From Cryptomeria japonica (Eukaryota; Streptophyta; Pinopsida; Cupressales; Cupressaceae), in assembly GCF_030272615.1 (NCBI RefSeq), contig NC_081415.1:606305137-606369136 (forward strand): a stretch of DNA of 64,000 bases. Direction: 5' to 3'. The notes below the pieces were generated by a model that saw nothing but the letters and a program-made list of their open reading frames with translations, was not told where the DNA came from and did not search any database. The translations under genes were made by a program, and so were the position numbers. Below, piece after piece: positions 43,386 to 54,911 of this stretch. Position 1 is the first letter of the stretch. Each line of letters starts with the position of its first letter.

Positions 43386-44014
43386 CATCACATGTCCACT
43401 AGGGTTTGAATCTCCATTCTTCCTATCTCCATTGATCTTGCTTGATATATTTACTCTTAGATTTTATGTGTGCAAAAGAGCTCAACAAAGAACAGAAATG
43501 TGGTTGATAGCTTAGATCGCAAAAGGGCTTGATTGCATAAGATTGATTAGAATGTTAGGAGTTGATAATGAGAGAAGCATCCTCTTATATAGAAGACACT
43601 GTAGGAAATGGAGGGATAAGATTAAGAGGTGTAAAAGATAGATGGTCGGCTAGGATTAAAGGGTGGGTAGAAGAAATAAGAAAATAATGAGAGGGTAGGT
43701 AGTGTAGGAATTAAGAGATGAATGACATGTGTCATGGATAGAAAAAGCTAATGAACTAATTAAATAAATAAAGATTTATTTAATTAATAGAAGAAATGGG
43801 ATCAATTAAATAAATAAAAGTATTTATTTAATTTAGGAAAATGACAATTTAAATAAATAAATGTATTTATTTAAATGAAGAAAAAGGATAAAAAAGGATA
43901 AATTAATTAATTAACTAGATAAAGATTTATTTAATTAATAGAATAATTAGGCTTAAATAATTAAATAAAAATATATATTTATTTATTTAGACAGGACAAT
44001 TTTAGGTGTTTACA
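43386..44014 (-). repeat. 5' LTR of the minus-strand Tat element, U5 truncated
   Basis: Matches 20912-21535. The 153 bp at the U5 end (20759-20911) and the PBS are missing. TATA CTATATAAG is at 43583-43591. Its outer end is followed by GAGAC. Confidence 0.85.
43583..43591 (-). promoter_or_regulatory. TATA box of the minus-strand Tat 5' LTR
   Basis: CTATATAAGAGG on the minus strand, identical in the 3' LTR at 21112-21120. Confidence 0.6.
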
Positions 44015-44019
44015 GAGAC

Positions 44020-45841
44020 AAATAAAATTCCTTGATTAGCTTGGACGGCCCCTTCCTTATTATAAATACCATCCCCATAGGCATCAAAGATGCCTTCAAC
44101 ATTACCATCATAACCAGTCATGGAAGGAAATTGATCTTCATTGTAGGAAATTAATTCAACATTCACATTTTGGTCAATCTTCACCATTTTTGGGTTTTCA
44201 ACCTCCTCCTCATACAAAGGATTGGAAATCATATGAAAACCTTTCTCATAAATATTTAGGTAGAGCACAGGCTGATCTATATCTACATCCTCATCAAACA
44301 GTGTATTTAAAACTTTACTGAAACTACTACCCACCTCAAATTCACAATCACCCTTATTAGGAATAATGTAATCATAATCTGAGCTATAACAACTTTCAAC
44401 ATCGTAATATTCAATTTTGTAACTCTCATAGGCTTCAACAAAATCATCATGACTACCTTGGCCATTTCATTTATCCTTTTCAACCACACCTGTTGGTTCA
44501 TATGTGTTTTCATGTTTTGAGAATTCAAGAACAATTTGATCCACTGCATAAAAAAAAATTTGTAATGGGGCAAGTAGTTTATCATTACTTATAATGCTTG
44601 TTTCAAGCATATCTACCCAGACTAGCTCTTCACATTCATCACTATGAATATATTGACATGGCATAAGCAAAGGCTAAAGCATATTTTCTTCATTGGAACA
44701 TAGCGTGGAATTCTCTAGTTTATAAACATCATTAATAAATAATGGTGTAACAATATTCAAGGTTTCATCATTACACACAGCTAATCCCTAAGAAAATGAA
44801 TTTGTCTCACCAAAACCTTCAATCTTATCATTATCTTCATCAAATGTACAACCTTCCAATTCTTCTTGATATAGGATATCATATCCATCTGGACCATAAG
44901 ATTGAAGATAGACCCTTTGTGTGGCATCCTTACTGAAAGGAGTAGTAATTCTATCACCTGGTGTAGCCACTGAAATTACTTCCATATATGTACCATTTGT
45001 ATCATGTAAATTTTCATTAACCTCGTGTTCACTAATATGAGGAATAACCACTGTCTGAGACAAGATCTTTTCACTCACAGATTGATCTGAATCATAGGTT
45101 TTAACATGTTTTCTATGGTCAACAAAAGTGTAGGTGCTTTGATGTTGATCTTCAACTCTTGACCCACACCTCTCTTCAATATTTGGTATCTCTGGATAGC
45201 AAGCTCTTGTAGTGAAATAACCCTTAGGGATTCCATATTTCAAATTGTTCTTAATATCCATTGCTATCCTATAAGCTTGGTACAGGGTTTGAGGATCCTT
45301 ATCCCTTATTAAGTAACTCATTTCTTCATCAAATGCAGCTAAGTAAACAACCAAACATACTGCATCATTTGGCATGTAACTTCTAGGAATGTCATCCAAT
45401 GTTCATGCAAATCTGAGATTGAAAACAAGGAGCAATTCATCCTCTATTCTTTTAATAGCCATGAATCTCTTTATAGTTGAACTGGGATTAACCCTTTCAC
45501 CAAATTGTTTCAAAAAAGATGCACTCAGCTAATCCCATGAAGAGATAAAACCTGTTGGCAAATATAGAAAACCAGTCTCTAGCATTTTCTTTTAAAGATT
45601 GATCAAAAAGCTTCATGCAAATATCTTCCTGACTTATCTCAAAATCTCCTATCAAATCAGAAAACCTCCACAGGTGTTGACGTGTTGATTCTAATCCCTT
45701 CCCATTAAAACTTGGTAAATCCTTCCTAACATTAGCAGGAACAGGATTTGGGAAACCTTGGATACCATTAAAAATTAATGGTCTATATCTTTCAACAGAA
45801 AACATTTTGTTATGGTTTGACAATGATTGCTTACGTTGCAT
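44020..45841 (-). pseudogene. gag ORF of the scaffold gag-only element
   Basis: From Met at 45841: residues about 38-90 carry LPSFNGKG, HLWRFSDLIGDF, DICMKLFDQSL and ENARDWF, the core pattern of Ty3/gypsy gag. After a shift near 45500 it continues with YMPNDAVCLVVYLAAFDEEM (45399 leftward), a long acidic region (Asp/Glu/Tyr-rich, 45200-44060) and QANQGILFV at the insertion edge. Stops near 44788, 44650 and 44467 break it. No zinc knuckle is seen. The ORF resumes at 20758. Gag would form the particle; the acidic region and the tail are of unknown role. Confidence 0.65.
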
Positions 45842-46448
45842 GTTTATACTGAATATTTCTTAGGGATATACAAAGAACAATGCATTTATTCAATAGTCTT
45901 ACAATATTACAATGTATGACTCAGAAACATACTTCACTCAACTTATTACAAAATTTGCAAATTAATTTTCAGAAGTATGTAAGAAGATTACTATCATTCC
46001 CTTCTTTAGTGCTTATCTTACTTAATAGGGAAGTATTTCCCAAAAATGACCTTCATGAAAATACACTTGACTCATGAAAATACAAAATACCTTGAAGTAG
46101 TGTAATGGCTGGAAATCAGCTTTACTAGTTCACTATAGTGATAAATCTAAAATCATTTGTGCATCATTTCTAAGTTCTCGGGTCAAACTTGATCCAGTAC
46201 TGCAATTGCTTCCTCTTCGTCATGTGAATTTTTTCCTCAATTTGTCGGGGTACTTCATCATAAGAGCTCAAGTCTGCTTCACCTCTACTGCCAACTCCTT
46301 AGTTCTTCCTAGTTCTACTTCAAATAATGCATACTAGTGCAAAGATCTCAGAATCGCCACCAACAATTTGTGAGGTATTTTCTTGTAATATGGACAAATC
46401 TTGACAAAACTTACATTGAAAGACAAATTACAATAGATTCCCAAGCAA
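45842..46448 (-). other. leader of the scaffold element (distal half)
   Basis: 600 bases between gag and the copia-2 insertion with no ORF. It continues at 60868-61030 beyond the insertion. Confidence 0.5.
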
Positions 46449-46453
46449 CATTT
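46449..46453. repeat. target-site duplication CATTT (second copy 60863-60867)
   Basis: Direct copies of CATTT flank copia-2. Confidence 0.9.
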
Positions 46454-47532
46454 TGTTAAGACCCGGACGCAACTGAGGGGGGGGGGGGGGGCGGTGAATC
46501 AATTGTCTATTAATTTCAACCCAAATATAACTTAATCAAACTTGATGCATAGTACCAGTAAACCAAACTTAATGTCGGTTGGCAGTTTAACAGTTAATAA
46601 CAGTATCGGTAAAATTTAATGCATGAAACAAAAAGACAAATAACATCCACAACACATAACATAGATATTTGTACATAGAAACCCTGTAAGGGGAAAAACC
46701 ATGGTGGGAAACCTTACCCATAATCAGATGATACTACTGTAGATAGTATGTGTGTACAAATGGGATCTGCACATGAAGAAAGGCCAACTGCCTAGAGCTC
46801 ACTGCTCAATCACAAAATGGGAGTCACACTGACTACAATTGGATAGTTAAATTCAATGATAATGTACTGCTCAAAGTAGCATCTTCATATGTTGGATTCA
46901 GTACCGGTTAAGCTCATATTGTCTTCTTCATACCTTCCTTGAATCTCCAAATGATGTCTGTGTGAGTAGCTCTACTTATATTTGCATATACCTTATTACA
47001 TTCATCTTTCACTACTATTACATAATCTCACAAATGAGAACTTACATATATACAAAAACCTAAGACCAAATATGTAGGTCGGCTCACTAAGAATATTACA
47101 ATTAAATCAATTACAAATGAATCAATATGTGATGCATCATGTCATCTTAAATGAATTTACAATAATAACCAATCAATAAATTATCTCCATAACGTGTCGT
47201 GCTAATCTGGAATAGATAATGCATGTCAATTCATAACCTAGACCAATTTGCTGGTAACAGCAAATATGCAAACTCGATTAGATCAATAACCAAATCACCA
47301 AAACCAAGTGTCCAAACCATTTCTTCGACATAACCAAGTGATATCTAGATTATAAAAAGTCATCCTCTATGTCGATGAACAATATAACCTGTCGGTGAAC
47401 CAAATACCGATGACTGGTGCATAAGTCATTGAACTTGCCGGTGAACATAACCAAAGATCTCCAGTGTTGATAAGTGTTGACAAGTGTTGACATCAATGAC
47501 AAAACCAATGCAACACATCCATAATACCAACA
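46454..47532 (-). repeat. 3' LTR of copia-2
   Basis: 1,079 bp, TGTTAAGACC...ATACCAACA on the plus strand. It holds a 15-base G run (46477-46491) where the other LTR has eight, a weakened form of the U5 stem (46470-46505) and GTGGG/CCCAT near 46710. Confidence 0.9.
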
Positions 47533-47803
47533 ATCTCCCCCTTTGTCATTGATGGCAATACAAGATGGAAAAACCATCTAAGTGCCAAAGCAGAAATGCC
47601 AAAAACCAAAAACCAACAATCTACTAAAGAGATCAATTACCAGAAATCAAAATACATAATATCTCTCCCCAAAAGATAATGTGTTTTTCCATAGATATCT
47701 CTCCCCCTTGACATCAAATTCCAAAGAAATACAAAAACTAGATATAGCCAGTTCATAGAATTAATTACAAATACCAATTATTATAACCAACTACTCCCCC
47801 TGA
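47533..47803 (-). promoter_or_regulatory. four serial polypurine tracts of copia-2
   Basis: On the minus strand: CAAAGGGGGAGAT (47545-47533, adjacent to the LTR), CTTTTGGGGAGAGAT (47675-47661), GTCAAGGGGGAGAGATA (47712-47696) and CTCAGGGGGAGT (47804-47793). The rest of 47546-47881 is non-coding. Confidence 0.6.
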
Positions 47804-47881
47804 GAAGTAGCTCTCCTTCATCAAAGCCAGAAAAAGATTTCTCTGCTAATTCCTGTCGGTTTGATGTCATTCTTTGACTGT

Positions 47882-50727
47882 CTAAGTCTTTACTGGTGAG
47901 GGTATAACCCCAAGCTGCTCTCTGAGATATTCAAAAAATTTCTTAGGCAAAGGCTTAGTAAAGATACCTACAATATGCTCTTTAGTATTCACATAAACCA
48001 ATTTCACTTCTTTTGCTTCAACATTCTCTTTCAAAAAATTGAATTTGATAGAAACATGTTTACTTTTAGAGTGAAATACCGAATTCTTGTATATATCAAT
48101 TGCTGTCATATTATCACAGTAAATTATTATAGGTTGTTTGCATTTTACCTTTATGTCCTTCAACATTTTCTTAATCCATAATACCTGAGTACAATTAGTT
48201 GCTGCTGCAACATATTTTGATTCTGTTGTTGATAATGATGTACAACTTTGTTTCTTGCTCAACCATGAAATCAATTTGCTACCAAGAAAGAATGCTCTGT
48301 CGGTGGTGCTCTTTCTATCATCTACATCTCCTACCCAATTAGCATCTGTGTATGCACATAAATCAAAATTTTCATCTTTAGGATACCATAAACCAAGATT
48401 TGTTGTGCCTTATAGATAGCGAAAAATCTTTTTCATTGCTGATTCATGATTATCCTTAGGATTACTCTAAAATCTTGAAACAATACATACTGCATTCATA
48501 ATATCAGGTCTTGTTTGTGTTAAATATAGTAAACCTCCAATCATAGATTTATATCTTGTCGGATTAACAGGTGTTGATTCATCCTTCAATGATAGTTTAT
48601 TAGTTGTAGTCATAGGAGTACTTACCGGTTTAGAGTTTTTCATACCAAATTTTTTTAGTAGTTCCTTCAAGTACTTAGATTGAAATATGAATATACCTTT
48701 ATCAGTCTATGAAATCTGCAATCCTAAAAAGAATTTTATCTCCCCAATCATAGACATTTCAAATTCTTCCTGCATCTTATTAAAAAAGTCTTTACACAAT
48801 CCATCTTCTCCTCCAAAAATTATATCATCAATAAAAACTTCAATAACCAAGATGTCATCATTAGTCACTTTGAAATATAAGTTATTGTTAGCATTTCCTT
48901 TAGTGTAACCAAGCTTCAAAAGATATTTGTCCAATCTAGCATACCAAGCTCTAGGAGCTTGCTTCAATCCATATAAATTTTTCCTTAACCTGCAAACCAT
49001 ATCTTTGTCATTTGTCAAAGAAAATCCATCATTTTATTCAATGTAAACTTCCTCTTCAAGATCACCATTCAGAAATGCATATTTAACATCCATTTGATAT
49101 ACTTTATAGTTTTTGTGTGCTGCAAATGCTAGAAATAGTCTGACTACCTCAATTCTAGCTATCGGTGCAAAGGTTTCATTGTAATCAATTCCCTCTTTCT
49201 GTGAATATCCCTTAAACACTAATCTTGCTTTGTTTCTAATTACCTTACCATCTTCATTAAGTTTATTTCTCAATACCCATTTAGTTCCAATTACATTTTT
49301 GTTTTTACGTCAGGGAACCAATGTCCATGTGTTATTCTTTTCAATTTGTTCCAATTCATCTTCCATAGCTTTAATCCAATGTTTATCTTCACATGCCTCA
49401 TTAACTGATGCTAGTTCAATTTGACAAATTAGACATACCTCTTCATTTTCTAGTCTTCCTCTAGTCCTTACACCTTGATACTTATTCCCAATTATCTCAC
49501 TTTCAGAGAGATTCAATCTTACATACCTGGGTGTATTCACTTGTTGTTGTTCTTCAGTCACTATGGAATTCTCTGATGATGCCGGTGTGACTGGATCAAC
49601 ATTTTGTACCAGTGTATTCTGTATAGGTTCATTTGTGATTATCTTAATTGTCAGTTCAGAGTCCATAGACCTTGAATTACCTCTAAACTGTTCATCAATC
49701 TTCACATTTGCACTCTCAATGATTTTTTGCAATCTCTTATTAAAACATCTATATGCCTTGCTTTTAGATGAATAACCAAGAAATATTCCTTCATCATTTC
49801 TAGGATCAAATTTACCAATATAATCATCTCTCCTAATATAACATTTGCTTCCAAATATTCTGAAATATTTAAGTACGAGTATTACAAAACCATAGTTCAT
49901 GAGGGGTCTTACCAGTTTCACCTTTGATGTGAACTTTGTTGAATGTGTAAATCATTGTATTCGCTACTTCTCTCCAATACACATGAGGTAGGTTTGCTTC
50001 TAGCTGCATCCAGAATAGTTTTGTTCTTCCTTTCCACAACTCCATTTTGCTGGGGTGTCTGAGGTGCTGATAACTGTCTTCTGATTCCATTCACTTCACA
50101 GAATGTATAAAATTTCTTAGAAGTGAATTCACCTCCTTGATCTGATCTTAAACATTTGATTTTCTTACCGGTTTCATTCTCTACCATTGCCTTGATTAGT
50201 TTGAATTTCCCAAAAGCTTATGATTTCTCATTGAGAAAAGTAACCCAACACATTCTAGAATAATCATCAATGATTTGCATAAAGTATCTATCTCCTTGTA
50301 AACTTCTAGTTCTTGCCGGACCACATAAATCAATATGAATTAAATCAAGAACATTATTAGATTTCTCTGGAATACTCTTAAAAGTTGCTCTAACTTGCTT
50401 TCCAATTTGGCATTCCTTACATACCAGATTGTGAGGTTTTATAATCTTAGGTAAATCCCTTACTTCTTTAGTTGTACTGATCTTTACAATGCAATCAAAA
50501 TTTACATGACAAAGTCTCTTATGCCATAACCAACTTTCATCAATATGTGCAATCAAGCATGTCTTCTCATTGTTATTCAAGTGAAAGATATTGCCTCTAA
50601 TTTGATTACCGGTTGCAATTTCCAAACCAGTTATATTCATTATTTTGCATTTACCATTCTTGGATTGTAACTTGAATCCCTTTTCAACTAACTGACCAAC
50701 ACTCAAAAGACTATACTTCAAACCTTC
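47882..50727 (-). pseudogene. copia-2 pol: integrase, RT, RNase H
   Basis: Continues the protease frame at KYSLLSVGQLVEKG (50720). Integrase zinc site LWHKRLCH...CKECQIGKQ (50540-50395). Core Asp in HIDLCGP (about 50335), Asp in RSDQGGEF (about 50140), Glu in NGVVERKN (about 50035). [16 protein letters not shown] (49160), LYGLKQAPRAWY (48960), FIDDIIFG (48835-48812; Phe-Ile for the usual Tyr-Val). RNase H: YTDANWVGD, TESKYVAAA, YCDN, to the stop at 47882. Frameshifts near 50020 and 49880. In-frame stops lie near 50217, 49308, 49031, 48704, 48467 and 48438; several replace the family's usual Gln (YIEQ, QISQ, SRFQS). Nearly complete but inactive. Confidence 0.9.
50723..50727. repeat. target-site duplication CCTTC (second copy 58515-58519)
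   Basis: Joining the flanks at one CCTTC restores the copia-2 frame NVYYVEG-LKYSLLS, which proves the insertion limits. Confidence 0.9.
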
Positions 50728-53700
50728 TGTAATGCCCCGCCAGGAAACCCCGAAGGGATTAAGCCATAACACAAGAATGGAGAGCAAATTTTTTTTTAAA
50801 GTTACAACACATAATATGCAACAAGATATCAAAGATTCAGATTACATAGCGGAAGACTTCAACTAACACCTAAAGAGTTTCCCAACGAGATTACTTAAAT
50901 TTCATAATTCACTTAACTCACACAATTAATTCACAAGCTGAATATCTTAATAACGAGATAATTCATAATCAGGGTAATTCCTTTCAAAAGAGGGAAATAT
51001 AAATCACAAGTGAAGATTCATCATTAAGATCCATTCATAATCTTCATTCAGGCTTTTCATTTAAAATTACAAACCAAACATCTAACATTCTAATACACTA
51101 GGATTTCATCATAACATAAGAGATCTTTCCAAGCATATTTAAATTCCTTAACAACAACTGAGCATAATTCATTACTCTAAGTTACATTCTTTCATACTCC
51201 ATTTTATTGCATTTTAGAAGATGATTACATACGGCATCTACAATAAATCACATCTAAACCACTGATGCATTCGATCAACATGGCATTTAAGAAAGGACTG
51301 CATATAAGCATTTAAAGTTAATTCCATTCATCCACTTAACCATTCTAACATAAGTTAATCATACATGATAAAGCTGAATAAAGGAAACATAAGAGAATAC
51401 ATCACATAACACCATAATGATCTCAGAGTTCACCCCTAAAGGGCTACATCTCCGGGTCTGCGCAACTGCAAGACCCCTCTGATAATTAATAAAGGTTAAG
51501 AATACAAGAGGTTACACCATTACAATCTAGCCATCAAGGCGATACATACACAATATACAAGCGACCACATCGGTCAATAATACATAAACGATCCTTTAAA
51601 AAAAATAGGATCCAGCTGAACATAATCAAAGCTAAAACAAGAGTCCAGGAGAGCATCCATAAAACTGAGTCATCACCACCCAAGGTCTAACATGAAACTG
51701 ACACTCGCAAGGGTAGAGACAAAAGGGACGACTCACAAGGTACTCCTAACAGGACAAAACGACAACACACTAGCGAACGTAGGGACAAGTGTCATCACAC
51801 AACCTGGTATGGATACCATGGCAAGTCTTCATAGGTCCCGGCCCCATACACTGGGTCACCCTGGCAACCTAATCTGAGCTTCCGGCCCATCCAAGCCTCA
51901 TATGGACCCACACATCCTCTCGCGAAGACAAGGAAGATGGTTTGCCATTTCAGGCCTTCTCACAGCATGTCGAATCTATGATAGCACTCGTCCCATGTGT
52001 GAGGCACAATTATCTTACTTAGAGATTACATTCTAAACTACTTAGGTTATCACTTATTAGACTCACTTTCGACGGGTTACCCAGCAGCCACTTTGGGCGC
52101 GGCCCCCAATCGAAAGCCACTTTCCCATACGACACTAGACTAAACTCAGACGAACTCAAACCAAGGAATACACATGGTCAGACGAACGGAGTTCAAGAAG
52201 AGAAAAGCAACCATCAGGTCAAACACGACTCCAAGATGCACACTTACTAACGGTACTCTAACCAGAGACCTGACCAACGACGGTCAACCACAAATCATCA
52301 TTCGACACCCACACAAGGAATATGATCAACTATGACAACATCATAATACAACAATCAACTCGGAATCAAGGACTAAAACAGGAACACCAAATCATACATA
52401 CGACAGGGTCCTACTAAACAAAGCAAAACATGCCATTTCATAATTAAAGGCGAATACAGAATTTAAACTTGCAAGGCAATAATCAGAAAGACAATATTTC
52501 TTCAAATTGAATTTAAACATTAAAATTGATCAAGTTTTCTACAAGATCCAAATCAGATTACAGTTATCTACCTCATCAAGGGATAAGTTGTTCTTGGTTT
52601 TCTAACTCCTAAGGTTCAAAGCATCGAACAGGCAAATTAAGCCATAATGAGTTTTAAACCAATTCATATTAATAAAATTCAGACAACCATGAATCAAATA
52701 AATAAGATATTTAATCTCCAACAAAACATCATTAAGTAGAATTTACATCGTATTCCAACGATTTTCCAATAACATATTATTCTCTATTATTTTTAAACAA
52801 TACTACATCAATAGCCATCTTCCCTAATCAGCTAGAAGGTAAGGTATAATTTTATTAGAACAAGATCAATCCGAATATAATCGACAATATTAAATTGCAA
52901 AATAGCAGTTTCAGAACTTAATTAGAAGAAGGCATACGCCACGAAATGACGTTGAACAACAATTAGCCTATAAACTCCTTTATAACGTTAATCAATATCC
53001 AATCAACCTTTCAAGATTAATGCTACCTCATTCATAATTAGGAAGCTAAATAACATTTAACATTAAAATATCTTTCATTAAAATGATATAACATATCATA
53101 TGTTTTTCTTTTTGAATGATAAAAAAAACATTTTAAAAAAAAAACTATTTTATAAAAAATGATGTTTTCATTTAAACAAAAAAACGCATTTAAAAACTTA
53201 GCGGCGAGGGTGGGCCATGCCCTAACCCTAGCCGCAGGGCATTGCCCGAGCGGCGGCGCCGCTGCGGTGCCCGCAGGCTCCGCGGCGCCCTGCGGCCACC
53301 GCGGACCTGCGGCCACCGCAGTGTGCCGCGACCAGAACTTTCAACGCCAGCGGGGGGAGGAGCACGGGACGGGGAGAGGAGAAAGGGGAGGAGCGGGGGA
53401 GAGGGGAGGCGGAGCGGGTGGAGCTCCGCTCCCCGCCTCCAATCCCCAAAACCCACAGTCCAAAACAATAAAAAAAAACGCGCCCAGCTCGGTTAAATTC
53501 ACAGTTCGAAAATAATGAAAACCAGAACACACAGTTCGAATTTTATATTCCCAGTTTGAAATTTGGTAAAAACAAATTTGTTTAAAAATGCCCAGGTTCG
53601 AAGTAAGACAAAACGCACAGCCTGGGTTTTAATATAATTATATTTTCTTTAAAACACCCAATTCGAAAACTAAAACAAACGCCCAGCATCAAATTTGATA

Positions 53701-54898
53701 AGCAATTTCGATTCAATGAAAATTTGATTTAAAAGGGACTGGTTCGGTATCAAGTTCTTGGGTGATTTTCCTCCTTCCCAATAACAAAGGGATTCAAACC
53801 CCCAAATAGCAATGATGAAAACACATCTCAAAACCAAAATTTTCAGCCAATTCAAATGGACAATCATATTGTTTTTCAATAACAAATTCAGAATCCTACC
53901 TGAATACGCAATCCTGGAATGGCTGAAGGAGAGCCCACCTGCCAGATCCAGCATCATTCCTTCCCAAAACCTCCAAATTCATTCCAAATTTCTTCTCAGC
54001 CAAAATCTTCTCCCAATTTTGACCCTCCTCCAAATTTTCCCCAAATTGGGTTATATCCAAGAGTTGACCCCAAAAATTCCATTTTTGGAATTAAAACTTT
54101 TATTTACAAACAATTCACAAAATTAATCCTTTCTAACTATCAACGAATTAACTTGCTTTATCAATTCAAAATTCGATTTTCTCAATTAACTGAAGTTTAA
54201 TCCAACAGAATACAATAGAATCTATTGAAATTTAAATACAAAACTCTCTTTTCAACAGCATATCCTAAATGCATTTCATAATCAAAATCAGTCATTTAAT
54301 CGAATTTACTCCCAATTAAAAACGAGCAATCCAATATCAACGAAAATCGCATAACGGAAACCAGATTAATCTAGTCCATAAATCTCTAATGCACAAATGC
54401 ATAAATAATCTAAATAATTACTAAGGACTATTTAATCAATTTAACCAAACACACCAAGCACGCAAAACGAGAAGGTCAACCAAACAGACGACTCGCAAAC
54501 CCAAACAAAAAGGGATTACCGACGACGACTGGCGATGCTCACTAGAGCACGACTAAGGTCAACCAGGGTCTTACGACCACCTAATCCAACTCTAAGGATT
54601 AAAAGGCACACTCAAACCTGCAATCCAGGTGAAGACGAACCTCGCACTCATGCGACTTCGTACCTGAAATCTCCTGCAACCAAAGATCATACATGCATAC
54701 ATATATAATAATTTAATGAAAGCGTTAGCCTGATAATAATACCACGAGATAGGTACACTAACAACTTACATACAACTAGAGTGAAAACCACATCAATAGC
54801 TATGCGTTAAATCAAACATCTGACAATAATCATTATATTAAGATAAACTGATCAAGATTAAACCAAGGTTAGAGATTGATTAGGGCAGGGGTACTACA
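50728..54898 (-). repeat. 4.17-kb LTR (3') of the LARD-like element
   Basis: Plus strand TGTAATGCCCC...GGGGTACTACA; the ends form the inverted repeat TGTARTRCCCC. Next to a polypurine tract on the right, so it is the 3' LTR in minus orientation. No ORF of interest apart from composition-driven frames in a GC-rich island. Confidence 0.85.
53195..53480. other. GC-rich island inside the LARD LTR
   Basis: About 280 bases of very high GC in AT-rich surroundings. Contains GCGGCGCCGC, two copies of CCTGCGGCCACCGC (53290-53325) and a strong hairpin GGAGGCGGAGCGG opposite CCGCTCCCCGCCTCC (about 53405-53440). All six frames are open by composition; no family motif. Confidence 0.7.
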
Positions 54899-54911
54899 TT
54901 CTCCCCCCCTA
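54899..54911 (-). promoter_or_regulatory. polypurine tract of the LARD-like element
   Basis: The minus strand reads TAGGGGGGGAGAA, directly followed by TGTAGTACCCC. Confidence 0.85.

Larger units (their letters stand above)
20759..44014 (-). mobile_element. Tat-type gypsy, minus strand, with an embedded plus-strand Tat element
   Basis: The outer boundaries are two LTRs in the same orientation and a 5-bp duplication. Minus-strand order: 5' LTR 44014-43386 (U5 side missing), an unassigned 40-43 kb region, the embedded plus-strand element, gag and protease 29400-26651, integrase C-terminus 26650-26312, 3' non-coding region with an antisense plant-mobile-domain gene, polypurine tract 21552-21536, 3' LTR 21535-20759. 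RT, RNase H and most of integrase are deleted. The compound of 23.3 kb is the result of later insertion or rearrangement, not the original size. Confidence 0.7.

Noticed and set aside
46477-46491. 15-base G run in the copia-2 3' LTR
   Set aside because: A homopolymer expansion of the eight-G run in the other LTR, also prone to sequencing error; not a separate signal.
53159-53532. Several overlapping open frames on both strands in the GC-rich island
   Set aside because: All frames are open because stop codons are rare at this GC content; Arg/Gly/Ala-rich products without family motifs.
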